Source: Actinomycetota bacterium (GTDB lineage Bacteria; Actinomycetota; Actinomycetes; Propionibacteriales; Nocardioidaceae). From it: a stretch of 64,000 bases of DNA. The stretch covers positions 62,001 through 126,000 of the forward strand of contig WLJH01000010.1 in NCBI GenBank assembly GCA_009701885.1, written 5' to 3'. Positions within the stretch are counted from its first letter, which is position 1. The number at the start of each line of letters is the position of its first letter. The notes beneath the pieces are model-generated. The model saw only the letters and a program-made list of their open reading frames with translations. It was not told where the DNA came from and ran no database searches. The position numbers and the translations under genes are program-made. Shown here in pieces: positions 44,084 through 53,548 of the stretch.

Positions 44084-44914
44084 GTGCGCCGTGCTCCCGG
44101 TTCCTCAGCCTCGGCCGGCTTCTCCCTCGCCGGCTTCCTCGTCGTCCTGCTGGCCATCGTCGTGATCGGCGGCACCGCCGTCGGGTACGCGCGGTGGCAG
44201 TCCGACATTGCCGCCGCCACCGACACAGCCATCGATCCCGCGGGCTCGGACACCGCCGACGCGGCAGACGAGGCGGACGACGACCTGCCTGCTGCTCCGG
44301 ATTCCCCCGACGAGGTCGTCGAGGAACCGGAGGAGCCCGCCTACGAAGATCCGACCTTCCAGGTGCTCGAGCCCACCGAGAACCGACCCCAGCCGGTCGT
44401 CCTCCTCGTCGGCGACGGGTATGCCGATGGCCGCGGCGCCTCGAACGCCGGCACCGCCTACTCCAGTCTCCTGGCGCGCGACCTCGGCTGGGACGTACGG
44501 CTGGCGACCATGACCGGCGCCGGCTACGTCTCCACGCCCCCGACCCTGCTGGACCTGCTCGTCCAGTCCCCGCCGGACCTCGCCCCCGACCTCGTCATCG
44601 TCCAGGGTGCCTACGGCGCCGACGCCCCCAACGACGCCGCCAAGTCCGCGGTCGAGGAGCTCCGCACGACGATCGAGAGCCAGTACGGCGACGTGCCGGT
44701 CGTCGTGGTCACCGCCTTCGCCCCCGACGGCATCACCGGCCAGCTGGAGACCCGTGAGCGCACCGTGGCCCGCGCCTGGCGCGAGGACCCCGACGTCCTG
44801 GTGCTGCGGCCCCAGCTCGACGGCTGGTCCGACCCCTCCCCCGATGACGCCGGCCACGAGCTCATCGCCACCGAGCTGGTCGCCGCCCTCCGCGAAGCCG
44901 GCCTCGCCCCGTAG
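44084..44914 (+). CDS. membrane-anchored SGNH-like protein, catalytic Ser missing
   Basis: A 276-residue protein with one N-terminal membrane helix (GFLVVLLAIVVIGG), an acidic linker (about residues 45-90, many Asp/Glu/Pro), and an extracytoplasmic SGNH/GDSL-hydrolase-like domain. Block I reads LLVGDGYADGRGA, where Gly stands at the nucleophilic Ser position; block II is TMTGAGYV; block III lacks the GxND Asn; the C-terminal PSPDDAGHE keeps the Asp-His part. It may bind but not cleave, or the family may use another chemistry. Confidence 0.7.
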   Translation: MRRAPGSSASAGFSLAGFLVVLLAIVVIGGTAVGYARWQSDIAAATDTAIDPAGSDTADAADEADDDLPAAPDSPDEVVEEPEEPAYEDPTFQVLEPTENRPQPVVLLVGDGYADGRGASNAGTAYSSLLARDLGWDVRLATMTGAGYVSTPPTLLDLLVQSPPDLAPDLVIVQGAYGADAPNDAAKSAVEELRTTIESQYGDVPVVVVTAFAPDGITGQLETRERTVARAWREDPDVLVLRPQLDGWSDPSPDDAGHELIATELVAALREAGLAP

Positions 44915-44919
44915 TCGTT

Positions 44920-44957
44920 GGTCGAGCAAGCGAGCGCCAGGGAGCGTCGTCGAGACC
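44920..44957. repeat. GGTCGAGCAAGCGAG...CGTCGAGACC dispersed repeat
   Basis: It begins ggtcgagcaagcgagcg and ends gcgtcgtcgagacc, filling the gap after the SGNH-like gene. Confidence 0.75.
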
Positions 44958-44958
44958 C

Positions 44959-45132
44959 CTACCGCACGTGCCACCGCGACCGGCAATGGCACGGCCACCC
45001 CTCGACCCCGGGCGCCGCGCACTGCTGCCGCGCCGGCTTCATCCCCGGCACCGCCTTCTTGACCCGGTCCGCGACAGGCACCGGGTGCCGCACGTCGTGC
45101 CCGCACCGCGGGCACTGCTGGGTGGTCGTCAC
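44959..45132 (-). CDS. small zinc-ribbon-like protein, 57 aa
   Basis: A 57-residue protein with CPRCGHDVRHPVP and, near the end, QQCAAPG and WPCHCRSRWHVR. The Cys/His pairs suggest a zinc ribbon. Basic overall, so possibly nucleic-acid binding. GTG at 45132 has GATGCT 6 nt upstream. Confidence 0.5.
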   Translation of the reverse strand: MTTTQQCPRCGHDVRHPVPVADRVKKAVPGMKPARQQCAAPGVEGWPCHCRSRWHVR

Positions 45133-45163
45133 CAGGCCAGCATCAAGCCACCAGGTAAAGAAC

Positions 45164-45199
45164 GATGACTCCCCGGTGTGAACGTCCGGGAACATCATC
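45164..45199 (-). terminator. terminator of the gmd-fcl operon
   Basis: On the minus strand, just after the fcl stop, gatga/tcatc and cccgg/ccggg pairs form a stem-loop followed by a U-rich run (gttcttt). Confidence 0.6.
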
Positions 45200-45210
45200 G
45201 ACGAAGGAGC

Positions 45211-46182
45211 TCAACCGACCTCGCGCAGCTCGGCCACGTGCTCGCGGTACCACGCCACCGTGGACTCCAGGCCCTCCCGCAACCCGATCCGCGCCTCCCA
45301 GCCGGCGTCGCGCAGCTTCGAGACGTCCAGCAGCTTCTGCGGCGTGCCGTCCGGCTTGGAGGTGTCCCAGCGCGTCTCGCCGGAGAACCCGACGACCGAG
45401 GCGATCGTCTCGGCGATCTCCTTGATCGTGGTGTCGCGCCCGGTGCCGACGTTGACCTGCTGCGGCCCGTCGAAGTGCTCGAGCAGGTGCAGGCAGGCGT
45501 CGGCCATGTCGTCGACGTGCAGGAACTCCCGGCGCGGCGTCCCGGTCCCCCAGTTGGTCACCGAGTCCGCACCGGAGGCGACCGCCTCGTCGTAGCGCCG
45601 GATCAGCGCCGGCAGCACGTGGGAGCCGGTGGGCGAGAAGTTGTCGCCAGGGCCGTAGAGGTTGGTCGGCATCGCGGAGATCCACGGCAGGCCGTACTGC
45701 CGCCGCACCGCCTGCACCCCGAGGATGCCGGCGATCTTCGCGATCGCGTAGGCGTCGTTGGTCGGCTCGAGGTGGCCGGTCAGCAGCGAGTCCTCGGTGA
45801 TCGGCTGCGGGGCGAGCTTGGGGTAGATGCACGAGGAGCCGAGGAAGAGCAGTCGCTCGGTCCGCACCTCCAGCGCCGCGTCCATGACGTTGGTCTGGAT
45901 CCGCAGGTTGTCGGAGAGGAAGTCCACCGGGTACGTGCTGTTCGCGAGGATGCCACCCACCTTGGCCGCGGCCAGCACGACGTAGCGCGGCTGGGTCTCG
46001 GCGAAGAAGTCGAAGACGGCGTCCCGGTCTCGCAGGTCCAGCTCGCCTGAGCTGCGGCCGACCAGCCCGCTGAACCCGCGCCCCTCCATGGCCCGCCAGA
46101 TGGCCGACCCGACGAGGCCACGGTGCCCCGCGACGTACGTCGTCGCGTCGGCGTCGAGGGGGCGGGAGGTGAACTCAGGCAC
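45211..46182 (-). CDS. fcl: GDP-L-fucose synthase
   Basis: A 323-residue extended-SDR epimerase/reductase making GDP-L-fucose from GDP-4-keto-6-deoxymannose. Motifs: [15 protein letters not shown] nucleotide binding, [15 protein letters not shown], the active-site YAIAK, and [11 protein letters not shown] and [11 protein letters not shown]. The GTG start overlaps the gmd stop by 8 nt, so the two are translated together. Confidence 0.93.
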   Translation of the reverse strand: MPEFTSRPLDADATTYVAGHRGLVGSAIWRAMEGRGFSGLVGRSSGELDLRDRDAVFDFFAETQPRYVVLAAAKVGGILANSTYPVDFLSDNLRIQTNVMDAALEVRTERLLFLGSSCIYPKLAPQPITEDSLLTGHLEPTNDAYAIAKIAGILGVQAVRRQYGLPWISAMPTNLYGPGDNFSPTGSHVLPALIRRYDEAVASGADSVTNWGTGTPRREFLHVDDMADACLHLLEHFDGPQQVNVGTGRDTTIKEIAETIASVVGFSGETRWDTSKPDGTPQKLLDVSKLRDAGWEARIGLREGLESTVAWYREHVAELREVG

Positions 46183-47218
46183 CGCTGCGCCCGAGCTGCG
46201 GCCAGCCCTCGAGCCCGACCTGGTCGAACCAGGGACGGCCCTCGTGCTCCAGCGCGGCGATGTCGGCGTCCACCATGATGCGCGCGAGCTCGTCGGTCTG
46301 GACGCTGGCCTTCCACCCCAGCTTGGCCTCGGCCTTGGACGCGTCGCCGATGAGGGCGTCGACCTCCGTGGGACGCAGGTAGCGCTCGTCGAAGCGGACG
46401 TGCTTCTCCCAGTCCAGCCCGGCGTGCTCGAAGGCGGTGACGACGAAGTCGCGGACGGTGAAGTTGCCACCGGTCGCCAGGACGAAGTCGTCGGGCTCGT
46501 CGGCCTGCAGCATCCGCCACATGCCCTCGACGTACTCCGGCGCGTAGCCCCAGTCGCGGACCGCGTCGAGGTTGCCGAGGTAGACGTGGTCCTCGAGCCC
46601 GGCCTTGATGCGGGCGACGGCCCGCGTGATCTTGCGGGTCACGAAGGTCTCGCCACGCCGGGGCGACTCGTGGTTGAACAGGATCCCGTTGACGGCGAAG
46701 GTGCCGTAGCCCTCGCGGTAGTTCTTGGTCACCCAGTAGGCGTAGACCTTCGCAGCACCGTACGGCGACCGGGGGTAGAACGGCGTCTCCTCGTTCTGCG
46801 GAGGCGGCGTTGCCCCGAACATCTCGGAGCTCGAGGCCTGGTAGTAGCGGCACTCGATCCCCGCGAGCCGCACCGCCTCGAGCAGTCGCATGGCGCCGAT
46901 GCCGGTGGTGTCCCCGGTGTGCTCCGGCTCGTCGAAGCTGACGCGCACGTGCGACTGGGCGGCCAGGTTGTAGACCTCGGTCGGCTGGATCTGGTTCATC
47001 AGCGTCACCAGCCGCGCGCCGTCGGAGAGGTCTCCGTAGTGCAGGAACAGCCGGGCGTCCTCGGAGTGCGGGTCCTGGTACAGGTGGTCGATCCGCGAGG
47101 TGTTGAAGGTCGAGGCCCGGCGGATCAGGCCGTGCACCTCGTAGCCCTTGCCCAGGAGGAGCTCGGCCAGGTAGGAGCCGTCCTGGCCGGTGATGCCGGT
47201 GATGAGTGCGCGCTTCAT
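46175..47218 (-). CDS. gmd: GDP-mannose 4,6-dehydratase
   Basis: A 347-residue extended SDR converting GDP-mannose to GDP-4-keto-6-deoxymannose. It starts [20 protein letters not shown], shows [15 protein letters not shown], the active-site [12 protein letters not shown], and the [16 protein letters not shown]-terminal block. Start at the ATG at 47218 with an RBS (GAAGGGA). It works with fcl for GDP-fucose. TAGCGT at 47248-47253 would give a leader of about 23 nt. Confidence 0.95.
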   Translation of the reverse strand: MKRALITGITGQDGSYLAELLLGKGYEVHGLIRRASTFNTSRIDHLYQDPHSEDARLFLHYGDLSDGARLVTLMNQIQPTEVYNLAAQSHVRVSFDEPEHTGDTTGIGAMRLLEAVRLAGIECRYYQASSSEMFGATPPPQNEETPFYPRSPYGAAKVYAYWVTKNYREGYGTFAVNGILFNHESPRRGETFVTRKITRAVARIKAGLEDHVYLGNLDAVRDWGYAPEYVEGMWRMLQADEPDDFVLATGGNFTVRDFVVTAFEHAGLDWEKHVRFDERYLRPTEVDALIGDASKAEAKLGWKASVQTDELARIMVDADIAALEHEGRPWFDQVGLEGWPQLGRSGA

Positions 47219-47247
47219 CGAGTTCCCTTCGCGTGGTGACGGGCGGG

Positions 47248-47253
47248 ACGCTA
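47248..47253 (-). promoter_or_regulatory. -10 hexamer TAGCGT of gmd-fcl
   Basis: Minus strand; 29 nt before the gmd ATG, with an RBS between. Confidence 0.45.
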
Positions 47254-47262
47254 GTCGACGCA

Positions 47263-47291
47263 GGTCACGCGGACCCAACGAGCGCGTGACC
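47263..47291 (-). terminator. 9-bp stem hairpin downstream of the metalloprotease gene
   Basis: The arms ggtcacgcg (47263-47271) and cgcgtgacc (47283-47291) are perfectly complementary around an 11-nt loop, 12 nt past the protease stop. No U-tract. Confidence 0.45.
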
Positions 47292-47302
47292 CGCAGATCA
47301 CG

Positions 47303-49756
47303 TCAGCGGATCGAGAACGCCTCGTCGTTCACGTCGTAGAAGTAGTTGCCACTCGCTTCGACCATGACCCGTGCCTCGTCGGCGACGAGACCGGCCGGCA
47401 GCGACACCACCTGCTTGCCGTCGTTGCGCGTCCGCTCCGCCAGGACGGTCGACCAGGTCGAACCACCGTCGGTCGAGAGGAGGATGCGCACCTGGCGAGC
47501 CAGCGGTCGCGTGCCGTTGACCGCCCATCGCACCGCGAGCCGTGACCCGGCCTCGACCGGACGTCCGGTGCGCTGCGAGCGCACCCGGAACGGTCCTGCG
47601 TCCGGGTCGACCCTCAGCGCGACGTCGGCGTACGACGTCCCACCACCGTCGGCGTTCGAGTCGCGCGCCGTCAGGCGGAAGTGCATCGTCCGGCGCGTAG
47701 TCCCGGCGCCGCCTCGGTAGTCCCGTGTCGGCAGGAACTCCGAGAAGCAGTCCCGCACGCGATCACGCACCACGTCGCCCCGCACCCGGGGACAGGAACC
47801 CGTGTCGGCATTGGTGTGGCCGGCCAGCACCTGAGCCAGGTCGGGGAACCAGCGGACCGACAGGGTCGAGGCGCCGTTCTGGCCGGGCGAGGGACTTTCC
47901 AGCGAGGCGTCGCGCCCGACGCGAGCGTTGTCTCCGAACTGGCGGAACAGCGGCCCGAAGACCTTCTTGTTCGACAGCAGCGCCGTGCCGTAGCCGGGGT
48001 CGTCCTGCTCCCACGAGTACACGAGCGGATCACCGTCGGGGTCGGTCGCGCCGCCCTCCAGCTTGAACGGGGTGCGGACCGGGATGGTCGCGGCAGCGGG
48101 GGCCGTCACGACAGGTCGGGTGTTGCCCGACGCCTCGGCCTCACCGCCGTTGCGCGCGGCGCCACCTCGCGCGACCTCGACCACGCGGGCCTGGACGCCG
48201 GGACCGCCCACGGCAACCGGCTCGGGGCGGTCCACGCGCTCCCCCTCCTTCGGCGAGCGCAGCGAGGGGGCGTAGACGACCTGGAAGCCGGCGTCGCTGG
48301 GTCGCCCGACCACGCCCGGGTCGGTGGAGAAGCCGAACTGGTAGGGGTCGTAGGCCCACCCGGCAATGCGGACGTCGGTGCCCACGAGGTCGGTGACGGA
48401 CCGCTGCACGGCGGCTCGGGTGTAGCCGTCCCCCCGGGTCAGGGTGGTGGTGCGGCCGCCCAGGCTGAGGGTGACGGTGTCGCCGTCGGTGTCGAATCCT
48501 TGCAAGGAGACCTGCTGGACCTCCACGACGCCGCGTCGGCGTCCGCTGATGTAGGCGCCGGACTCCTGGATCGTGTGCTGGGAGAAGTACGGGTCGGTGT
48601 GGGGCTGGAGGTCGTCGGTGCCGCAGATCCCGGCGTAGGCCATGATCGACGAACCCGACCCGGGCTCCACCGAGGCCGCGCTGCCGTTGCCGCCGCAGGC
48701 GCCCTGCGCACCGTCGAAGGTGTGGTTGGCGCCGAACTGGTGTCCCAGCTCGTGGGCCACGTAGTCGACGTAGAAGCCGTCACCGACGGGGTCTGTCAGG
48801 CCGGTGCAGCCCCCACCGCTGTAGTCCCGTCCGGCGACACCGAGGTAGGCAACCCCACCACCGTCGACCCCGAGCACCAGGTGCCCGACGTCGTAGGCCG
48901 AGGCGCCGATCAGGTTGGCCAGCACCAGGCGCGTGCGCCCCAGCGTGTCCACCCCGCACCGGTCGAGCATGCCCTGCCCCTTGCGCTGACCGGGCTCGAA
49001 GCACGGGTTGGCGCCGCAGGGCCCGTCCTCACCGGTGGCCTTGGCCGCGGTGTCCAGGTTGAGCTGCTCGGTGCCATCGACGAGCAGGAAGCGTGCGGCG
49101 AGGTCGTCGTTGTAGACCTGGTTGAGCCGGGTCACCAGGGCGACCTTGGCGGCGAGGACGTTCTGGGAGCCGAAGTACGCCGCGTACGTCGGGTCGTTGA
49201 GCAGCGCGAGCCGGTAGGTCCTGCGCATCACCTGCCCGCTCGGCGCGGGAGCGTCACCGGCGGCCTCTCGCGCAACCGCTTGCGGCGGTGCGATGGGCTC
49301 GCTGAGCCCGGTGACGTCGACGGGCGCGTCGTCCTCCCCCACCAGGTGCCGGGGACCGCCAGTGGTGCCGGCAGGTTCGATGGACCAGGAGTCCGCACCC
49401 CGGATGCCCGCGGTGACCCCGAGCGGGGTGACGGAGAACGCGACGGTCGTGGCGGGATCGTCGATGGCCCGCCCCACGAACGCGCGCAGCTCCGGGTGGC
49501 GGGCCGCCAGCCGCGGCTCCATGACCGGGAGGGGCTGGACGTCGAAAGCCACCTCGTCACCCGAGGGTGACGGCAGCGACACTCGGCCGGCGGCAGCCGA
49601 CCTCCGCACCACACGGACGTCCAACCGTGCGCTGTCGCGACCCTCGTTCGCCGCGTCCGTCCCGGTCGAAGGGCGCTCCTGCCCAAGAACACTCGCGTGC
49701 GCGGGCAGGGGGGCGAGAGCCCCCAGGACCAAGGCGGCGACCGCGACCCGTCGCAC
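47303..49756 (-). CDS. secreted reprolysin-like zinc metalloprotease
   Basis: An 817-residue secreted protease. N-terminal signal peptide (VAVAALVLGALAPLPAHA), a propeptide, then a metzincin catalytic domain with HELGHQFGANHTFDGA near residue 339 and the Met-turn SIMAYAGICG. Cysteines in the catalytic domain suggest disulfides. The C-terminal 300 residues look like beta-sandwich domains (PVVTAPAAATIPVRTPF, then RWAVNGTRPL), as in many secreted peptidases. The GTG start is one base after the stop of the RibD_C-like gene (TGA-C-GTG), which suggests coupling. Confidence 0.87.
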   Translation of the reverse strand: MRRVAVAALVLGALAPLPAHASVLGQERPSTGTDAANEGRDSARLDVRVVRRSAAAGRVSLPSPSGDEVAFDVQPLPVMEPRLAARHPELRAFVGRAIDDPATTVAFSVTPLGVTAGIRGADSWSIEPAGTTGGPRHLVGEDDAPVDVTGLSEPIAPPQAVAREAAGDAPAPSGQVMRRTYRLALLNDPTYAAYFGSQNVLAAKVALVTRLNQVYNDDLAARFLLVDGTEQLNLDTAAKATGEDGPCGANPCFEPGQRKGQGMLDRCGVDTLGRTRLVLANLIGASAYDVGHLVLGVDGGGVAYLGVAGRDYSGGGCTGLTDPVGDGFYVDYVAHELGHQFGANHTFDGAQGACGGNGSAASVEPGSGSSIMAYAGICGTDDLQPHTDPYFSQHTIQESGAYISGRRRGVVEVQQVSLQGFDTDGDTVTLSLGGRTTTLTRGDGYTRAAVQRSVTDLVGTDVRIAGWAYDPYQFGFSTDPGVVGRPSDAGFQVVYAPSLRSPKEGERVDRPEPVAVGGPGVQARVVEVARGGAARNGGEAEASGNTRPVVTAPAAATIPVRTPFKLEGGATDPDGDPLVYSWEQDDPGYGTALLSNKKVFGPLFRQFGDNARVGRDASLESPSPGQNGASTLSVRWFPDLAQVLAGHTNADTGSCPRVRGDVVRDRVRDCFSEFLPTRDYRGGAGTTRRTMHFRLTARDSNADGGGTSYADVALRVDPDAGPFRVRSQRTGRPVEAGSRLAVRWAVNGTRPLARQVRILLSTDGGSTWSTVLAERTRNDGKQVVSLPAGLVADEARVMVEASGNYFYDVNDEAFSIR

Positions 49757-49757
49757 G

Positions 49758-50444
49758 TCAGCCCCCGAGCGTCCAGCGACCGAAGAGGGTGCCGCGATCC
49801 TCGAGCAGCAGCGCCAGCTCCAGCGGGACGTCGATCGGAGCGCCCTCCGTGATGCGCGGGTAGGCGCCCGCCACCAGCTGTGGCACGGTCGTCGCGGTCA
49901 GCTCGTCGACGCAGCCCTGGAAGACCAGGTCGCGCAGCAGGTGTGGGCCGCCCTCGCTCAGCTGGGAGTTCCAGCCGCGCTCGGCCAGCGTCTGCTTCAG
50001 CAGCGGCAGGTCGACCCGGTGCGAGCCGAGCTCGAGGACGTGCTGCTCACCCAGCACCTCCTTGGCGGAGGCGAGACCGTCGGAGCGCGAGCAGGTCGCC
50101 AGGTAGACCGACCCGGCCGGCGCGCTAGCCAGCGACGGCGGCACCTGGGCCTTGCGGGAAACCAGGACGATCGGGGTCCCGTCGATGGGTGCGTAGTTCT
50201 CCGCCTTGGCCGTGCCCGCGCCGACGATGACCACGTCGGCCAGCGAGCGCAGGACCTGGAAGACCCGCTTGTCCGCCGCGTTGTTGATCGAGCGGGTGCG
50301 CGCGTCCTCGCCGGTGGCCGACCCGTCGACGGTGCTCACCATGTTCACCCGCAGGAACGGACGGTCTGCCGGGACCGCGTAGAGCTCGGCCAACTCGCCG
50401 TCGCTGATGTCGTCGTTCGGCGTCGCGCCGGTCAGGACTCGCAT
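49758..50444 (-). CDS. pyrimidine reductase family protein (RibD C-terminal domain-like), second copy
   Basis: A 228-residue RibD_C-type reductase: FLRVNMVSTVDGSATGED, ADVVIVGAGTAKAENYAP and SQLSEGGPHLLRDLV. A paralogue of the protein at 32753-33583 but shorter. It lies just before the metalloprotease gene, sharing TGA-C-GTG spacing with it; the biological link is unclear. Confidence 0.82.
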   Translation of the reverse strand: MRVLTGATPNDDISDGELAELYAVPADRPFLRVNMVSTVDGSATGEDARTRSINNAADKRVFQVLRSLADVVIVGAGTAKAENYAPIDGTPIVLVSRKAQVPPSLASAPAGSVYLATCSRSDGLASAKEVLGEQHVLELGSHRVDLPLLKQTLAERGWNSQLSEGGPHLLRDLVFQGCVDELTATTVPQLVAGAYPRITEGAPIDVPLELALLLEDRGTLFGRWTLGG

Positions 50445-50771
50445 GCTGTTACCTCGTCACCCGATCTCGAGGCGGGTGGCTCCCGCCACCCCCAGCCTCG
50501 CAGAGCCTGCTCAGGCTCGAACCCCGACCCCTGCCAACCGGTACAGACCGGTGGCGGCCGTTCGCTTTTGGGCCCCGACCAGCGCAGACTCGACGGCGAG
50601 CAGGGGCTGGCAGACATTTCATCCGGCCGTAACACGATCACTTCGCGCACCAGCGGAGCCGGAAGTAAAGTGACGCGCCGCGGCCAGAGCTCAATGGACG
50701 GCCGCACCGGCTCCTCAACGGCGAGGGACGCAGCACACCACGCGCACGTGCGCAGAGACACGGGACCAGGC
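50445..50771. other. 327-nt intergenic region with divergent promoters
   Basis: It holds hairpins near 50475-50490 (ggtggc/gccacc) and 50503-50518 (gagcctg/caggctc), a -10-like TAAAGT at 50666-50671 reading toward the sugar-transferase gene, and a perfect 12-nt palindrome gcgcacgtgcgc at 50742-50753 in the roughly 95-nt leader. No ORF is credible. Confidence 0.55.
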
Positions 50772-52229
50772 ATGACACAGCTGTCGGAGACCACCAACCG
50801 GTGGACCACCGGCGCACGACGCCGCTACCTCAAAGCCCTCCCCGCCACTGCTCTCCTCATCGACTTCGCGATCATGCTGGCCGTCGGCTTCGTCGCCATT
50901 GTCGGACGCCGAGAACTCGACATCTTCACGGCCTCGGCGAGCGTAGAGAGCAGCCTGACCTTCGCCGGTCCGGCCATGATCCTTGGCTGGCTGGCCACCA
51001 TCGGCCTGGCGGGCGGCTACCGAACTGACGTCTTCGGCGCTGGTGTCGATGAGTACAAGCGCGTTCTCAACTCCAGCCTGGTCGCCGCGGGGCTGTCTGG
51101 GGTCGGCTGCTACTTGGCCAAGTACGAGCTGTCACGCGGCTTCTTTCTCCTCGCCTTCGGGATCGGTGTCCCAGCCCTCCTCGCTGGCCGTCTCGTTCTC
51201 CGCCGTGTGATCCAGACCGCTCGTCGCCACGGAGCATTGCGTCAGCGCGTGGTCATCGCCGGGAGCCGATCGCACATCGACGAGATCGCGGCGGTCCTGC
51301 GGCGCGAGACGTGGCTCGGCTACCAGATCATCGGCGCGCTGACCCCCGAGTACGACCTCAGCGAGGAGACCTCGACCGGCGTTCCCGTCATCGGCAACAC
51401 AGGCGACGCGACGACCGTGGTTCAGGAGGTGCAGGCCGACGCGATCTTTTTCGCTGGAGGCGCCGTCGGCGCCTCGAGCCAGTTGCGTCGCACGGTTTGG
51501 GACCTCGAGCGGCACAACGTGCAAGTAGTGGTCGCCCCGAGCGTCACGGATATCTCGAGTGAGCGCATCAAGGTGCGGCCCGTCGGCGGCCTGCCTCTCA
51601 TTCACATCGACCCACCCACATGGAGTGACGCGTCCCGTTGGGGCAAGCGCACCTTCGATGTCGTCGGATCTTTCCTCCTTATTCTCGCCTTCGCGCCACT
51701 GCTGGTTTTCACCGCCATTCAAGTCTGGCTACACGATCGAGGGCCCGTCTTCTTCCACCAGACACGTATCGGCAAGGACGGGCGCGAGTTCGATTGCCGC
51801 AAGTTTCGGACAATGGTCGTTGATGCCGAGGCTCGGCTGGCCACGCTTTACCGGCAAACCGGTTACGACGGCGGACTCTTTAAGATGACCAACGATCCGC
51901 GAGTAACTAAACCGGGTCAGTGGCTGCGTCGCTTCTCGATAGATGAACTGCCGCAGCTTTTCAACGTGTTAGCTGGCGAGATGAGCCTGGTCGGCCCGCG
52001 CCCGCCCCTCCCCATTGAAGTCTCTCGCTATGATGACCATACGGCGCGGCGCCTTCACGTTCGCCCCGGGATGACCGGCCTTTGGCAAGTATCCGGCCGC
52101 TCCGATCTGACATGGGACGAAGCTGTACGCCTAGACCTCTATTACGTGGACAATTGGTCCATGCTTCAAGACCTATCCATCCTCGTCCGCACTTTGGGTG
52201 CTGTCGCAGGGTCTCGCGGAGCGTACTAG
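50772..52229 (+). CDS. polyprenyl-phosphate glycosylphosphotransferase (initiating sugar transferase)
   Basis: A 485-residue membrane enzyme that starts surface-polysaccharide synthesis by moving a sugar-phosphate from a UDP-sugar to undecaprenyl phosphate. The N-terminal half has about five membrane helices and a CoA-binding-like domain. The C-terminal WbaP-type domain shows FDCRKFRTM, FSIDELPQLFNVLAGEM, SLVGPRPP and GMTGLWQVSGR. Base composition changes within the gene: GC-rich codons up to about 51600, then many AT-ending codons (for example 67% GC at 51181-51240 and 53% at 51901-51960, counted by hand). The gene ends 2 nt from the converging polymerase gene. Confidence 0.93.
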   Translation: MTQLSETTNRWTTGARRRYLKALPATALLIDFAIMLAVGFVAIVGRRELDIFTASASVESSLTFAGPAMILGWLATIGLAGGYRTDVFGAGVDEYKRVLNSSLVAAGLSGVGCYLAKYELSRGFFLLAFGIGVPALLAGRLVLRRVIQTARRHGALRQRVVIAGSRSHIDEIAAVLRRETWLGYQIIGALTPEYDLSEETSTGVPVIGNTGDATTVVQEVQADAIFFAGGAVGASSQLRRTVWDLERHNVQVVVAPSVTDISSERIKVRPVGGLPLIHIDPPTWSDASRWGKRTFDVVGSFLLILAFAPLLVFTAIQVWLHDRGPVFFHQTRIGKDGREFDCRKFRTMVVDAEARLATLYRQTGYDGGLFKMTNDPRVTKPGQWLRRFSIDELPQLFNVLAGEMSLVGPRPPLPIEVSRYDDHTARRLHVRPGMTGLWQVSGRSDLTWDEAVRLDLYYVDNWSMLQDLSILVRTLGAVAGSRGAY

Positions 52230-52231
52230 CT

Positions 52232-53548
52232 TTACCTTTCGAGGTTCTTCGCCGCACAAACTTGATGCAACAAGAGGACGGCACTCACGACCGCGGAACC
52301 GGACAATGTCGATGGGGCGAATACTCCACCATAAAAGATCATGGGCAACAGAGCCGCGAAAGCCGCCCACACGCCGACATCTTTGCGAAGTCTGGTTTGG
52401 GCGACTATATGAACCAAGAGTGTGAGACAGATCAATTGCCTAGCCACGACTATTAGGAACCCGAGCAACCCTAATTCGACCACTAACCGATCGAGTTCAT
52501 TCTCGACCCACGCGTAGGGGGAACCCGCTGCCTTCCCCGCCAAAGAGTGGGTGGCTGCCCCATCACCCAACAGAGTCATGCTTCGAACTTGCTCTACATA
52601 TCCGAACATTGCGCGGATGATCCGCGCCAAGGTGTCCTCACTCTGCGAGGCAGATTCAAAGCGCTCACCAAACGCGTCAAGCACCGAACTGAAAGCCAGC
52701 TTGATCGCTACGAAGGCGGCCCCTGCGCATACCGCAGCCGCAAAGAACTTCCCCAGCGAGCGGATGCTGCCATTCAAGACGACCCCGGTGGCGACAAATA
52801 CCATTAGCACTGCTGCCGTTAATACCGCCCCACGGGACCCTCCGGTTGCCAGGACCATAACCCACGAGATCGTCCCTACCACAGTACGGAACCTGCCCGG
52901 TTCCCTTTGCCAGGCGAGAATCACGAGGGCAGCACCCGACACAGCAACATAAGCAGTTAGACCGATGGGCGCAACGAAGGTCCCAGACGCTCGCGCAACG
53001 CCGTCGCTCGTGATCAATGAAACTTGCGAATCACCGACCGCGTTCCACCTACTATAAACCGGCGTAGTTGCCTGCAGTACGCAAAGGACCGCCTGCACAG
53101 GTAGGGACCAGACAATCAGCCGAATGAGGGGTTCGAGACCAAACGGAGTGCGCAGGAAGATCCAAAACAGCGCGACAGCAAATAACGGACCTAGATACGA
53201 TGCCAGCGCAATAACTGAAACCACCGGAGACGCGCCACTCAAAAACTGCAAAAAGACGACGAGGGCGAAGGCGGCGCTTATCACAAGTACAGCGTCCATG
53301 AGGAGACGTTCTCGCCGATTTAGCGCCGCTCCAAGCAAGCACAAAACACCTGCAACGGTCACCAAGTCTCTTGCAAAGTACAGACCAGATGACGCGCTAG
53401 GAACTATCCACTTTCGCAGAGCTCCTTCGGTCAACCAGATCACTACGTATCCGTAGGCCCAAACTTTCAGGAAGCGCCTACTACCGCCGGCCGTCCTGGT
53501 AGGCCCAGTAGCATCTATGGCAAAAGCCGCAGAAGACTTAGCCACCAT
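52232..53548 (-). CDS. Wzy-like polysaccharide polymerase / O-antigen ligase-like membrane protein
   Basis: A 438-residue protein with about 11-12 hydrophobic helices and a large loop before the last third (VENELDRLVVELGLLGFL), as in O-antigen polymerases and ligases. Codons are more AT-rich than the genome. Overlaps the upstream glycosyltransferase by 11 nt. It would join repeat units outside the membrane. Confidence 0.75.
   Translation of the reverse strand: MVAKSSAAFAIDATGPTRTAGGSRRFLKVWAYGYVVIWLTEGALRKWIVPSASSGLYFARDLVTVAGVLCLLGAALNRRERLLMDAVLVISAAFALVVFLQFLSGASPVVSVIALASYLGPLFAVALFWIFLRTPFGLEPLIRLIVWSLPVQAVLCVLQATTPVYSRWNAVGDSQVSLITSDGVARASGTFVAPIGLTAYVAVSGAALVILAWQREPGRFRTVVGTISWVMVLATGGSRGAVLTAAVLMVFVATGVVLNGSIRSLGKFFAAAVCAGAAFVAIKLAFSSVLDAFGERFESASQSEDTLARIIRAMFGYVEQVRSMTLLGDGAATHSLAGKAAGSPYAWVENELDRLVVELGLLGFLIVVARQLICLTLLVHIVAQTRLRKDVGVWAAFAALLPMIFYGGVFAPSTLSGSAVVSAVLLLHQVCAAKNLER

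Noticed and set aside
50470..50530. A tRNA-like stretch with a T-arm-like sequence (gctcgaaccccga)
   Set aside because: No acceptor, D-arm or anticodon arm of proper size and spacing can be drawn; the hairpins are independent.
50725..50771. Partial resemblance to a c-di-GMP-I riboswitch (gggacgca) before the sugar-transferase gene
   Set aside because: The first half of the aptamer and its conserved loop are missing; only a short match and a 12-nt palindrome remain.
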